This document shows, in pieces, positions 10,869 through 23,400 of a stretch of 64,000 bases of DNA (positions are counted from its first letter, which is position 1; each line of letters begins with the position of its first letter). The stretch is from assembly GCA_040357565.1 (NCBI GenBank), contig JBDODJ010000001.1. One strand, 5' to 3'. The notes beneath the pieces are model-generated. The model searched no databases. It saw only the letters and a list, made by a program, of their open reading frames with translations, and was not told where the DNA came from. The DNA comes from Cercozoa sp. M6MM. Lineage: Eukaryota; Endomyxa: Ascetosporea. A program made the translations under genes and the position numbers.

Positions 10869-11954
10869 TCAAGCGAAGGCCGCGGCACCGGTGATGTCTG
10901 CATTCGCAGGACTGGACTCCGTCAATGGCAGACTCGGCAGGCTACTAACGTGAGCGTCGGGCCTCAGTCTCAAATTGAAGCTGTCGCGCGTTGAGGAAGT
11001 AAAGAAACGGAAAACTGAACTCGGGGACTGAGGTGTGGAAGAGTATATTGTAGTGCACCTGTTGAGAATCGTAGAGGTGGCGAGGAACGTTGAGGAAGGC
11101 CACAAAGCTGACGAAGTTGATCTCGTTGCTCGCCGTGAATCGTGCCAGTGCCGATTCCACTTTGAGGATGGTGCTCGCTTCGAAGTTCTTCCGCACCATG
11201 TAGTCACGGATATCTTTCGCAGTGAGCACGCCCTTTCGCTCAGTGTCGATCTCGAGAAAGCTCGTGGCGTAGCTGCTGCCGTGCGTGCGAAGTGCCATGC
11301 GCAGCGTTTCGATCGCAAGGACCTCTTGCTTTTGCTGCAGGAAGGCGTCGTACTTGCCGCTCTTGACGGCTTCTTCTTCAATGCGCGCAGTTGCCTCCGC
11401 CGGGAAGCTACATTCGTTGGCCACAAATACTCGAGCAGGCACGACCATCAATTTAACGGCAACTGCGTATCATCAACTTTATTATATGGTATCGAGTTCA
11501 GGTAATACTATCAAAGCTCAAAGTACTCTCAGCCACAGAGTCGCAGCGAAGTTCGTGTGCCAGTACTCCCGAAATGCACTCGGAGAGGCTACGGAGATCA
11601 CTGTCGAGGAACTACAAGGTACAGTTGTATCGGGTAAATGACATCATATACCACATACAGTCCACTGTGACACTCTACTTTGTAACGCTACCGAGTCTAG
11701 CGCTGTTGGTGGACAGTACAAGTCAACGTGCATGAAAGCCTAGCGAAGCGATGTCATAGTCACTCCGAGTCAACCAAACGCACAACAAGAGACTTGCCAG
11801 TGACATGGGTGTACCTTTTGGTAGGCATCAAGAAAGCTCTGCTTGCAGACGGAAACGTACACCTCATCTTGCTTGACCTGCAACAGGTTTGCCAAGAAGT
11901 TGCTCAGCAGGTTGGAAAACTGGCCATGCTGCATGCCGAGACTTTGGATGGCAT
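10869..11954 (-). CDS. EF-hand-like protein, 5' end unresolved
   Basis: Exons read in phase from 11954 down to TGA at 10869-10871. They encode 'SLGMQHGQFSNLLSNFLANL', 'FLDSDLRSLSECISGVLAH', 'VKLMVVPARVFVANECSFP', then 'TSFLEIDTERKGVLTAKDIR' and 'EINFVSFVAFLNVPRHLYDS'. The FLEIDTERKGVLTAKD stretch resembles an EF-hand loop (D-x-E-x-K-G-x-L) that lacks several acidic ligands, so Ca2+ binding is doubtful. The paired-helix pattern is loosely like MICU-type or other EF-hand proteins, but I cannot assign a family. The last intron (GTTCAG...GACAG) shifts to the frame ending 'ADITGAAAFA'. The N-terminal exon, somewhere between 11960 and 12240, was not settled. The gene is divergent from MRS2. Confidence 0.55.
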
Positions 11955-12437
11955 CTGCACCATAAAACGACATTCAGTTCCCATTCAGTTCGATTCGAGT
12001 AAAACAACAGCAAGTGTGAGTCTGAGAGTTTACCACTATCAATTCCCACTTGCGCAGATACACGACATGGCGTTGAACGAATTGTTGAGTTGGTTTGATG
12101 CACTGAAGAGCCAGCACCGCTCCGCAGGCTCGCCGAGGCATGTGATTGACTCATCCTCTCTCGGGAACTGACTTTTTGAACAAGTTCGTCGGGTTTCAGA
12201 CGATCGCTGGGCTCGATTGCTGATAATTAGAGCCAAATCTGTCCCAATAAGGCCAAAGAATCTTGCAAAGGCTCAAGACACTGCAAAAAAGAGCAAAAAA
12301 TACAGAAATTACAGACGCACCCCTTTAATAAATTCTCGCGGACTTGCACTCCTCTAATATCGTAGTGCAGGGGAGACGCTGTGTGCGTGTGCTGCTTATA
12401 AACGCCTTATCAGAAAATTAGAGCAATACAACAAAGG

Positions 12438-14443
12438 ATGGCCCTGATCAGAGGGTCGATGTTTCGACTCCACAGCTTGGTGTCGTTCGGGCGATTTTTT
12501 AGTTTCAATGGCTATTCAAAACTACGTTGCCAGGTATGTAGCTTGCGTTGTCATGTCCCAAATGTGCCTTTCTATGTGCTGCTTCGACTGCAGGGGATTG
12601 AGGTGACTGCCGGGGCGCGCACTTTCCCGAAGGAGTTGCTCAAGAAGGACCTGCTGCGATACTACAGTCTGCTGCCTCGCGATTTGCGTCTGCTGCCGTG
12701 GCAGGACGCCAAGTGTCTAACAGCCCGGTCTTCGATGAACGGCATGACTACTGACGAAAAGGCGCGAGCTGAGCAGGCACCCGAACCGGTCGACGAGGAC
12801 ATCGCGCCTGTCGTGTCGCGTGCCATGCGACATGAGGACACATCGCTCGCCACGTCGCTGTTGCAGATGTTCCGCGTGGACAAGGTACGATCCTGTCTTT
12901 CCTCCCCTTTAATCTTGTCTGAGTCAACTTGTTCCTGCAGGCAGCTGATGTGTTCAAGCAGAGCGACATTCTTGACAACGCACCGCATTGTCTCGTGTAT
13001 GCTTCTGTGTGTCTGTGTGTCTCTTGTGCTGCTGCCTGTGCGAACTTAAGAATGCAATACAGAGCGAACGGACAGCGTCGAAGACAGCCACGTCTGCTTG
13101 TGCGTGACGGCAGCATCGTGTTGCATCTCGGCAATGTCACCGCTGTCATCCGCGCTGACAGGTACCTCTCGATGTGTTGCTAGCATTGTACAAAGAGACC
13201 AGTCCACTTGTTACACAGGTCAGTCGTGCTGCATGCCACTCCTTCGAAAAACGTCTTTGTGGATCGTAACTTGCTTCCGATGGTGCACGACTGGCAGAAC
13301 GTCGATCGACAAACCGCGCTGCCGTTTGAGTTTATTGTTCTCGAGTGTGGTACCCCTTCAGTCCACTTGATAGCAAGGTTAGGGAAGTGAGATTGTCTGA
13401 GCGTAGCGCTGTCGCACGCCGTCAACAGTCGCCGGCAGAAACGCGACGAGTTGTTCCAAGTGGGCCAAGAACTACTGCCCAAGATCGGTCTGAAACAGCC
13501 GGTTGAAGTCGACAGTGCCGTGCTCGAGTTCAAGATGCGACTGGCCAATCAGCTGCACTTTTGCGAGTCCCTCCTTGAAGCACTCAACGAGTTGTTGAAG
13601 AATGATGAAGATATGAGTCAGATGGTACTGCTGTTGTCACATAACTGTCTTTTTGCGGTTGAGGGAGTATGTCTGGGTTTTGTGCAGTACCTGACGCACT
13701 ACAGAGAGTACGTCCAGGCACACAAAAGACCCTTCTGTCTTTGGCTGACTTGTGATGCATGTTCCTGCAGGCATGGACACGCACGCGACATCTCAGATCA
13801 CGACGAACTTGAGCTGCTGCTTGAACACTTTGTGAGGTAGACCAAACTACCCCCTCCAGTAGTTTGCTATCTTAAGTTCTTTGTGCCAAAGCGAGTTGGA
13901 AGAAGTTCACGAGGACCTTGAGAACATGCGGGATAGTGTACGCTTCTTTATGTCTTTGTGTCACAATATGCAAGTTTGTTCGTTGTTTCTGGCAGGTCTA
14001 CAACGTTGAAAAGGCCGTTCGATTGCAGCTGGATCGGCAACGAAACGAGATTCTCAAGTTCGATCTTAGACTACAGGTCATTGGGTACACTCTGCACTGT
14101 GTTTAAGGATCAGTCACAGATCTGTGTTTATTCTTGTTACTTTCAAAAAAGAACGGCGGCGGCTGTATCTGCTTTTGGAGCCGGCGTGTTTGGCATGAAT
14201 CTTTTGGTATCAACACTGCCTGTTGTATCTCTGGTATGCAATGACGAAATCCCCGTGTTGTAGTCTGGTCTGGAAGAGCACCCACACATGTTCTGGTCAG
14301 CAAGTGCTGCACTCGGCTCCCTTATTCCGGTGGGTTTTTGTATCCCTTGTGTAGAAGGGTGTACATGTGCAGCATGTCTGTGTGTGCAGCTTTCGATGTG
14401 GAGCGCACGCCTTGTTTGCCGCTACAGAAATATCGTTTTGTAG
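12438..14443 (+). CDS. MRS2: Mitochondrial Mg2+ channel MRS2 (CorA family)
   Basis: Homologues form a pentameric Mg2+ channel in the mitochondrial inner membrane. The start at 12438 gives an Arg-rich, hydrophobic leader ('MALIRGSMFRLHSLVSFGRF') typical of a presequence. Family marks follow: 'IEVTAGARTFPKELLKKDLL', 'YYSLLPRDLRLL', 'PRLLVRDGSIVLHLGNVTAV', 'ALPFEFIVLECALSHAVNSR', 'LLKNDEDMSQMYLTHYRE', 'DDHDELELLLEHF'-like stretch 'ISDHDELELLLEHF', then the diagnostic selectivity motif in 'GAGVFGMNLL' at the first membrane helix. Exons join in phase to TAG at 14441-14443. The segment after GMN is short ('SGLEEHPHMFWSASAALGS', then 'LSMWSARLVCRYRNIVL'), leaving the second membrane helix weakly hydrophobic. 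Confidence 0.92.
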
Positions 14444-14665
14444 ATCGACCGCGATTGTAATTTAAGTTTCGCAGGTTCAGTTCGATACATTCAGTTCCGA
14501 ATCCGATGCAAGCTCGTTAGAAAACGAAAGTTAAAAAACAACAGGGCAAAAAATGAACCGAATTGAATTCGAGCGAGTGAGTGGTCACTTCACGGTTGTG
14601 CGAAACGACAGAGACGCCGCCGCCGTGCTCACAACGGCGTCAACGCAATGTGCCAAGCTCAAGCC

Positions 14666-15754
14666 TAATCCGACTTGGAGGCATCGATCAGACGAGTGAT
14701 GATGTCGAAAGCAACAGCGAGGTTCTCCTGCGGGTATGGGCGCGAGCTCACCTACCGTACCACAAGAGAGCCACATGAAGACATGCTTTTGACAGGGCAG
14801 ACAACGCAGGGAGAAAGGTACCGCCATGGCGAAGAAGCCTTCGGCATCGACGCGGCTGCCGGCGAGTTCGACAAAGGCGGCACGTTGCTCCTCGGTGAGC
14901 GGCAGGCGGCGCGTGTCGAGACGCACGCGCACCTTGCGCAGCAGGTCGCTCTCCATGGTGCGGCGACGCGCCGGGTTCTCAAAGGGCGTGTCGATGCACG
15001 AGGCGTAGCTCACGGCCACGGGCGTCTGCTCGAAGCCGGTCTTGCGCGGCGTGGCCGTGAGGCGCGCCAGCAGGCGGCGCTTCTGCGCGTGCAGGCGGCG
15101 GCGCAGACGACCGCGGTGCGCGATCATGCGGTCGCGCTGCTCGACCGAGAGACGCGAGTTGATGTCGCGCTCGTCGAGACGCGCACGGAACATGGTGTTG
15201 TCGCCGAGCTCCGACATGGCCGGCGGCGGCACCGACTCAGAGCGACGACGGTCGTACGGGTGCGCCGGCGGCTGCATCGGCACCTCGACGCCCGAGCGCT
15301 CAGTCTCCGTCGGCAGCACGCCCAGCTCGTGCACGCCGGACAGTTCGCGCACGCGCGTCAGGTCGTAGTCGGCCAGTCGCTCGATCTGCAGCGGCTTGAC
15401 GCGCTTCTCCCAGTCCTCGGCGTCCGTGGCCGGCACCAGCATCATGTCGTTGCGCGTCGGGTGCATGTAGTGCTCATCGCGCTTCGTCTGCGACACCGGC
15501 GCCACGCTGCCAAAAGCAAGGTTGTTTGTGTATCAAACACTTCGAACACGACTAGCACAAACAGAGCGAGTGCCAGGATACCTGAGGAAGTTGCCACTGC
15601 GCAGCTCCTCGTCGTACAGGTACGGCACGTACTGACGGTCCAGTCGCTGCGCAAAACGCGCAAAACTGTGCGTAGCAACGCCCTCTGTGCTCTCGGATGC
15701 CGCCCGAGCACCCTTCGTGGCGAATTTCACCAGCCGCCTCGTCGCAGCTTGCAT
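14666..15754 (-). CDS. Probable mitochondrial small-subunit ribosomal protein mS35
   Basis: The start at 15754 gives a basic leader ('MQAATRRLVKFATKGARAAS') suited to mitochondrial import. Exon 1 joins in phase to 'SVAPVSQTKRDEHYMHPTR'. The body is Arg-rich ('RGRLRRRLHAQKRRLLARL'). Near the C-terminus, 'VRVRLDTRRLPLTEEQRAAF', 'VELAGSRVDAEGFF' and 'RCLPCQKHVFMWLS' follow the pattern of the mS35/RSM24 core (a beta strand, LT-helix, LAG-R, then a conserved Q/N helix). A last exon 'ENLAVAFDIITRLIDASKSD' ends at TAG, 14666-14668. That needs an intron of only about 28-33 nt, so the junction is uncertain. Mitochondrial location is likely; the family name is a moderate guess. Confidence 0.5.
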
Positions 15755-16004
15755 CTCCTATTTCGAAAGACCAGCGTGCACAAGATCAAATCCCAGAAAC
15801 GCAAACTACAGCAGCGGAAAACTAGGTTTGGACTAACACAATGACTTACGTCTTGTTCGCACTGCACCGAACCGTTTGGGTCTTTTCCGGGCCGCTGCCG
15901 CACGTTTGGGCTCACAAGAGCCAGCGAGCCCAAATGCACACCAGACCTTCTGATGAACGACGTAGGTCATTCGCGGTTGGTTTGAGTGTCTTCCGAGCGC
16001 CAAA
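15755..16004. promoter_or_regulatory. Probable shared bidirectional promoter
   Basis: 250 bp lie between the divergent start codons of the mS35-like gene and eIF3b. The region contains TGACTTACGTC near 15841. No TATA box is evident. The function is inferred from position. Confidence 0.45.
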
Positions 16005-18629
16005 ATGCCAGCGTACACTCTTTCTTGGGAGTATTGTGAGCTGATGTTTTTCTCATTCCTGAGGCTCTTGCAGCAAGTTTTCCGTGCCGAAGCCGCAGCT
16101 CAATGACAACATGGACAACGTTGTCGTTGTCGACAGTCTTGTACGTTGCCTTCGTCTTGTTTTCTTTTTTTCGTCTTTTCCCTCAGGATTGATTTTCTTT
16201 TTGTGTGGTGAGCAGCCGATTGTGACTGCCGAGAAGCTGCCGAAGCTGGAGGCCGCCTTGAAGAAGGTGCTCAGCAAGTTCGGCACTGTCGAGACCGTGC
16301 ATCTGGCGGCCAACGAGCGCAGTCTCGGCTACGCTTTTGTCGAGTTCACGACGGCTGATCAGGCCAACGCTGCTCTGGTTGGGTAGTGTGGCTCTGTAAT
16401 GACGTTGTGTCAGTTATCACCGGTGTTGTGAGCAGTGCCAACAACTTCTCATTCGGCAAGTCGACGCTGTCGGTGAACCTGTTCAGTGACCTCGCCAAGT
16501 TCGCCGAGCTGAGCGAGGAGTACGAGAAGCCGAGTGTCAAGGACTTCAGGTCACTCACGGTATCTCTCTTTCCATCCAGCGGGAGAAGAACCTATCTGTA
16601 CAACCTGTGTGAACAGGAGAAGCGCGAGTGGCTCCTGGACAGCCGTGCTCGTGATCAGTACCTGGTGCGCTCGCGACGAGACGATGTGCACGAGACCGAG
16701 TTGTTCTGGAACGATCCTGCCGATGGTGACCGCGTGCTGGTGCGTTTTGCTTTGTCGCATTTTGTGGTTTAACTTTGAGGCTTGATGTCATGTGTTTTCT
16801 TAGGTCAACGGTGGTGAGAAGCAGAAGAACCAGGGTACCACGTGGTGCGACCGTTTCGCCGGTTTCTCGCCGCTCGGTACTTACATGTACACGGAGCACG
16901 CCGATGGGTACCGCCCCTATCTGCTCTCTGTTGGGTTGTCTCGAGAGCTGAAGGATGTTTGGCTTGCGTGCAGTCTGCAGCTCTGGGCCGGTGACGACAT
17001 GGAGCGCGTCGGTCGCTTCCCGCACCAGGACTTCAAGCGCGGTCAATTCTCGCCCAACGAGAAGTACCTGATCACGTTCAACGGCCGCGATCGCCCGAAG
17101 GACGCACAGGAGAAGGTAACATTTGACCTAATGCCCGCATGTGCACCTGGTATAGGTGTTCACACTGTCTGTGTAGGGACCTGCTGCCTTCCACCTGTGG
17201 GACATTGCCAGCGGCCGACTGCTGCGTCCGTTCCAGGGCGGCTATGCACTGACGCGCAAGGAGCGCATCTGGCCCGTGTTCAAGTGGTCGTTCGATGACT
17301 CGCTGCTGGCGCGTGTCGAGAAGGACAAGATCATGGTGTACGACGCCTCCACGGGCTTCCGACTGCTCGACAAGCGCAGTCGTAACCTTGCTCTTTACTC
17401 TGTGCCCTGCGTGCCTGAGGGTACACCTGTGTGACAGTGCAAGTGCCCGAGGTGCACGACTGCCAGTGGGCGCCGGCCGCTGTGCCCAAGTCGGTGACGT
17501 CGTCGCGCAAGCTGCTGGCCTACACGGTGCCGGGCACCAAGTCGCGTCCGTGCGAGGTGTCGCTAGTGTCGCTGCCGTCGCGCGACACGGTGCGTGACCG
17601 TCACCTGGTGCGCAGCAAGGACCTGCGTCTGCGGTGGCACCCGCAGGCGCGCTACCTGGCCGTGAGTGCCACGCGACTCACGCGGCAGGAGAAGGAGATC
17701 GGCACGCACCTCGTCATCTTCCGCACGCACGAGCAGAACGTGCCGGTGGACGAACTGCAGTTCGACGAGCCCGTGCTCGACGTCAACTGGGAGCCCAACG
17801 GCAACCGCTTCTGCGTCGTTCTCGGTCAGGAGACTTCGGCCACGGTGCGCTTCTACGAGATCGTGCCCAACAAGAACAAGGTACTTCCCTGTCCTCAACA
17901 CGTCTGTTCCATTCTTTTATGCCTGCATGTGTGTGTGCCTGCAGATCAACATGCTGTTCGAGACGCCGGGCAAGTTCGCCAACAAGGTGATGTGGTCGCC
18001 GGCCGGCCGCTACTGCTGCGTCGCCGGTCTCGGCAAGATGAACGGCTACCTGTACTTCTACGACGTCAAGCGACAGGAGATCCTCACGGACGGTGTCATG
18101 CACCCGCGTGCCACGCACGTTGAGTGGGATCCCTCTGGCCGCTACTTGGCCTCGGTGATGGCGCAGCCGCTCGACGCCGCCAGTAGCGAGGGCGGCTTCC
18201 GTTTCATGAAGAACAACGCTTACAAGATCTGGAGTCACCGTGGCGTGGAGCTGTACCCCTCCTTCCTACCCTCGCTTGTTTCAGTGTGTTTGATGCCTCC
18301 CTGTATGTCCTCTTGGCAGCGTGCAGCAACAGTACCTGGCGCTCCTGCAGTTCACGTGGAGACCGCGACCGCCGACAATTCTGTCGCAGGAGGAGCAGCG
18401 CAAGGTGCGCAGCGAGCTCAAGTCGACCTACGTGCCAGCCTTCCGCAAGGAGGACGACGCCATTCGCTCACGCCGCGAGGGCGACAGCGCCGCCACACGC
18501 CGCGTCATGACGCAGTCGTGGCGACAGCTGCGCGCCAACCACCGAGCCCGCGCTACCGCGTGGAAGCCCGAGACCAACGCCGACGACTACATCGTCGAGA
18601 CCGTCGTCAAGGAGCACGAGCTCAGCTAA
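16005..18629 (+). CDS. EIF3B: Translation initiation factor eIF3 subunit b
   Basis: Scaffold subunit of eIF3, acting with the 40S ribosome. The start at 16005 (MPAYTLSWEY) joins in phase using the acceptor CCTGAG/GC. An RRM follows: 'NVVVVDSL', 'LPKLEAALKKVLSKFGTVET', 'SLGYAFVEFTTADQANAAL'. A WD-type beta-propeller comes next with family-specific stretches 'QYLVRSRRDDVHETELFWND', 'FAGFSPLGTYMYTEHADG', 'GGYALTRKERIWPVFKWSFD', 'VMWSPAGRYCCVAGLG', 'HVEWDPSGRYLASVM'. The C-terminal helix region is 'ALLQFTWRPRPPTILSQEEQ'. TAA is at 18627-18629. The overall order and length match eIF3b/PRT1. The gene is divergent from the mS35-like gene and convergent with the next. Confidence 0.95.
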
Positions 18630-18701
18630 ATGCCGGTCGTTTGGGTTGCCTAGGCCTGCCCGTGTTTGTTAGTGCTTTGCAACTTTCGTTTACGTTGAAT
18701 A

Positions 18702-20269
18702 TTAGTCGTCGCTAGTGCGCGAGACTGCTGAGGCAGGCTGAGACGTCTTTGAGTCGTCCTGCTGCTCCCGACGCTTTTGGTCGCGGATCATTTGCTTCCT
18801 GCGCTTGCGCTTCTCCTTACGACGCAGCCGACTCTCCTGATGGGAGAAACAAGCGACGGAATCAAATTGCACCACGACCAAATCGAGCAAAGAACAAGAT
18901 ACCGCACGACGGATCAGACTCTTGGAAGGGGCCTTCTCCATCTGCTGTTCGCGAAGTTTCTCCTTCAGCTCTCTCGCTGTACAGGCAAACATATGTGGAA
19001 ATGTGCAGATGACACCTAAGGCAACACACCATGCAAGTGACCAGCGCTGAATTCCTTAGCAGGGATGTCACCAACGCGCACACCCTTTGCATCAGCACGT
19101 TGTGACGTCTCGTAGACACAATACATACAAACATAGGAATCGGCGGTACTTTGTGTTGCAAGGCAAGCGGCATGACGTCGCGCCACACGCGCACCCTCCG
19201 GGCCACGGAAGCGATGCCACCATCGTCATACTCGACATCAGGTGCTTGCATGAAGCACCGGTCGTAGTAGATCCAATCACAGCACGCAACCTAGCAAAAC
19301 AGATAATACCGGCTACAAGAAAAGTCAAGAGTGGGGCAGAAATACCTGAATGATGGAAACGGTAGGCAGCCTGCGATCGGTGTAATCTTCAGGCAGCTGC
19401 AATGCAGCCACAGCCATCTCGGGCGTCACGTGCGCGTGCACGAGAAAAATGACGATGTGCTCGTCCCAGGTGCCATTCTCAAGGCTCTCTTCCTTGAGCG
19501 GCAGCACAAGCGGAATCTCCACTTCCTCCACCTTTTTGGGCATGCAGTGCAGCCCACGAATGGAGCGCCACGGCGCGTCCTCTGGTCTGAGGATCGGGTC
19601 GATGGAGATCTGGCGTCTCCACTTCGTACGGTACGCAGCAAATGCCGACGTTCTCTGCGTAAATTAATAGTATAGATACGAAATTAAGCATAGCCAAAAG
19701 GCAAGAAATAAAGCGAAGCTTACAGGAGCGACTCCATCACCAACACTGATACCAGTGGTGTTTCGAGAATTCAACTTCACCTAAAGCATAAACATATATT
19801 TAGGAAGGGCATATCGACATCACATGACACGAATCTACAGGCATACACGCGTACACAAGGAGTGAGTGTACGATAGACTTGAGGTGTGTACTTGCGGCAA
19901 AGATTGCTGCCTGTCAGTAAGTACATATAAAACTAGTTTTATTTTATCTATGACCCAGAGCGATGTGTAATAAGAGATACGGTCGTTTCCGAAATCTCCT
20001 TGGCATTGGGAAACAAGCCCATCGAGAGCAACTCAATCGAACACTGCAAATACGAAGCACGGTAACTTCAACATGAGCAACGATTGACATGCTAAGCATT
20101 CCTTCAAGCGTAAAAACTCGTCGATGTGTTTTGTTTTCATTGGCACAAGGCCAGTGCGCTGTCACGAATGTGGCATATCGATACAATAGCACACACAATC
20201 AACTTCATAGGTCAAAAATTCCCTTTATACCTCATCGCGCTGAGCAAAGTACGGATTGGCGAAAGACAT
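18702..20269 (-). CDS. Unknown soluble protein with basic C-terminal helix
   Basis: ATG at 20267-20269 ('MSFANPYFAQRDE') opens a chain of exons that join in phase to TAA at 18702-18704, about 290 residues. The central exon is long and ordered: 'WRRQISIDPILRPEDAPWRS', 'VEIPLVLPLKEESLENGTWD', 'EHIVIFLVHAHVTPEMAVAA'. Then 'CCDWIYYDRCFMQAPDVEYD' and a highly charged tail ('SRLRRKEKRKRRKQMIRDQK'). There is no signal peptide or membrane span. I do not recognise it. The basic tail could bind nucleic acid or ribosomes, but that is speculation. The gene is divergent from PMS2 across 227 bp. Confidence 0.65.
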
Positions 20270-20496
20270 CGCAATAATCGCACTCGCTGTGTAGAACAGT
20301 GAGAACAAACCACTTGAGAGCCACTGGCTACACAGAGAATGTCACAATCAAAATAGCTTCACCAAAGAGCAAGCTATAGCGTGCGAAACTGTGCCTGTAG
20401 TATATTGTTAGCTCCCAGTTGTTGATCAAACGAAAGGATCCAAGTGCGTCATCGACAGAAAGGTCACGTGCCGTTGCCTTTGTCGCGGACGTGTCT
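20270..20496. promoter_or_regulatory. Probable shared bidirectional promoter
   Basis: 227 bp separate the divergent starts of the unknown gene and PMS2. A GTCACGTG E-box-like site is near 20463. The function is inferred from position. Confidence 0.45.
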
Positions 20497-23400
20497 ATGT
20501 CGCTGCGCAAGAAAGGCGGACGCGTGCAGCGACTCGACAAGAGCGTAGCGGATGCGATCAATGCACAGCAAGTGATCACAGAGCCAGTCTCAGTCATCAA
20601 GGTAATCTCTCCATCTCTTCGTACTATAAACCAGCGCGCCCCACTTGTACTTCCTCAGGAACTGGTGGAAAACGCGCTCGATGCAGGTGCTATGAGTGTT
20701 GAGGTTTCATTCTCTGGCAATGCATTCAGTCACCTACGAGTTGTCGACAATGGTACAATTTGCTATCGTTGAGTACTATTTCTGTGTTGGCATCAGCGTG
20801 TGTTGTTTTCGCAGGCAGTGGAGTGAAGAAGGAAGATTACGAAAAGGTGTGTCGCCGTGGTGCGACTTCGAAATTGTCTTCGTTCAACGCACTCGCTTCA
20901 AGCACATCGCTTTCCCTCGGTTTCCGAGGTGCTTTTATTCACACTGGGGGAGGGTGGGCTATCTGCTTCGTTTTGTTTACCCTGTGTTGCAGGAGAGGCA
21001 CTGGCCGCTCTGTGTGCTGTGTGTCAGAAGGTCCGTCTGCACACGTGCACGGACGAGAGCGATGTGACAAAAGGTGTCATGCTGCACTACGGTAGCACAG
21101 GTGAGTTGCAGCAGCAGGTGGCACAGTCGCGACAGAAGGGCACTTCCGTACTTGTGCTTTAATGTGTAGTTAGAGTCTTTGTAAGTTTGCTCGGAATAGG
21201 TCATGGCAGACGGCTTGTTCCACAACCTGCGAGTTCGTCGAATCGATGCGGAAAAACAGCGTCGAAAGCACATTGTATTTTCTTGCTTTGTGTTGTTTGT
21301 AATTGTTAAACTCCCCTGTGTAGTCACGCATGGTGGCCCTGCTGCAACGCTACGCTTTGCTAAAGACTCACGTGAAGTTCTCACTGCGGCAAGATGCCTC
21401 CAGTGACAAGGGCGACGCTGCTGCCAGTGCGAAAACGCTGCTGCAGACACGCGGCTCGGGCGACCTGGTGCGCACGCTGCGCGACCTGTTCGATGCGCGG
21501 CTGGTGCGCGGCATGAAAACCTTCAACGAGCAGCGACGCCTCCAGCTCGCGAAAGCTTCGCGCAAACTGCGCTGTCGTGACATTCACGGCAACGACAGCG
21601 ACAGTGAAGATGACGACAACGGTGCTGTCGGTTTCGATCTTGGCTCCTTTGTGTTCGATGACGACAAGGAAGTCAGTACTTTTGTTATTTGGTTTTTTGT
21701 GTCCGAGCGGATGTACTTTGGCTTTGTATCACTCAGAGAAAGAAAACGAGGAGTTTGCCGATGTGCGAGTGCACGGTGCCATCACACACCCGTCAGAGAG
21801 TGAAGGCAGAGGCAGTGCCGAGCGGCAGTTCATGTTTGTCAATCGACGGCCTGTGCAGTAGCCTTGCTTTGTTCTGTTTCTGTTTTTCTCTTTCACTTTT
21901 GTGTTGTTTTGTGTGTCAGCTGTCGTTCCTTACGCAAGCGTGTGAACACATTGTTTGCCGCCCAGAGTAGCAACAAACGCGCATGCTTTGCGCTGTTTGT
22001 GGAGACGCCGGCTCATTTGGTCGACAGCAATGTTACTCCGGACAAGACCGTTGTTCTTTTTGACCAGCGCATCGAGGTTTCTGCTTTACTGTTTTGTGTG
22101 TTTGTTTCGACTGAGTTGTTGCTTTCGCTAAACAGGCACCGCTAATGCAGATGGTGGAGGAGGTGCTGGAACAGGTGTTCCGTGCCTCGCAGCGAAGCTT
22201 TGGCGTGCGCACGACGCAGACACTGCTGGCCGAGACGAAGAGCGTGCTCGGCAAGCGTCCACTGTCGGCGATGAGCAAGAGTGACCAAAGCGACACCTCG
22301 TCGACCACTTCGTTCGTTCAGATCGACCACTGCTGTCATCATGGCGAGCAGCACGCGACGCTTGGTCAAAGTCAAGAAACGCAGCAGAGTGAGCCGTCTC
22401 TCGGTGACTTGAAGCAAGAGGTGTGCACACAGCTGTGCAGTGAGGATATTGACATTGACACTATGATCGACATGGAACAACAACAGCAAGAACGACAGAA
22501 ACAGCTACAGCAGGCAGCAGATCATTTGGCAGTGCCTGTGAAACAGGAGAATGATGGCGACGAGGACGACTTTGATGACCTCATGCAGCTCTTCGATGTG
22601 CCTTCGGACAAGGAGAACAAACCGCTTGTTCCGATGGAGCCAGTGACAGTGCCTGAAGCTTCCAACGCTGCCACAAACGACAGGGGAAGCAGTGCATCCG
22701 ATGACAACATCAATGTCAAACTGGAGCCGATGCGAGACGATGACAAAGACCTCTCTGAGCAGTCGTCGTCGCCTGTTGCTTGCAGAAGCGTCAGTTTCGA
22801 CACGAGTACACTCGCTGCCGCACTCGATGCTGCCGGTACAGTTTCAGTATTGTAGCGCCCTGATATGATACATTTGCTCTTCTGCAGAACTAAAGGAAGA
22901 AGAGAGCGACGGCACACTCGGCACGCGACTGGCCAAAATGACAGCACGTGGCGAGGATGAGTACAAATCATCCACACTGCGGAAGGAGGACCTGTCAGTC
23001 ATGGCACAACACGTTGCTGGTGCTTCACTTGTGCTTTGTGTTGGTGCGAGTGGGGTAACTTGATCTAACTGACTTGACTGACTTGACTGTAGGCCAGTTC
23101 AACCTGGGCTTCATCGTGGCGCGCTTCAACTCGCAGCTCTTCGTGGTCGATCAGCACGCGAGCGATGAGATTCGCAACTTTGAGCGACTGCTTGGAGAGT
23201 TGCAGGTGCACACGCAGCCGCTGGTGGCCCCGCTGCCTGCTGGTTTGCCTGCCGACCTGGAGGATGTACCTGTCCCTTCTTGTGCTTAAAATGTCAGGTA
23301 ATAATGTGTTTGTTTGTGCAGGCACTGCTGGCTCACCCCGGCGTGGCAAAAGCCAACGGTTTCCGACTCGAGATTGATGCTGATGCTTTGCCCGGCCAGC

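Noticed and set aside
14675-15844. Plus-strand open frame of 389 codons rich in Arg/His
   Set aside because: It is the complement of the mS35-like gene. Its composition (long R/H/L runs) is typical of the opposite strand of GC-rich coding DNA.
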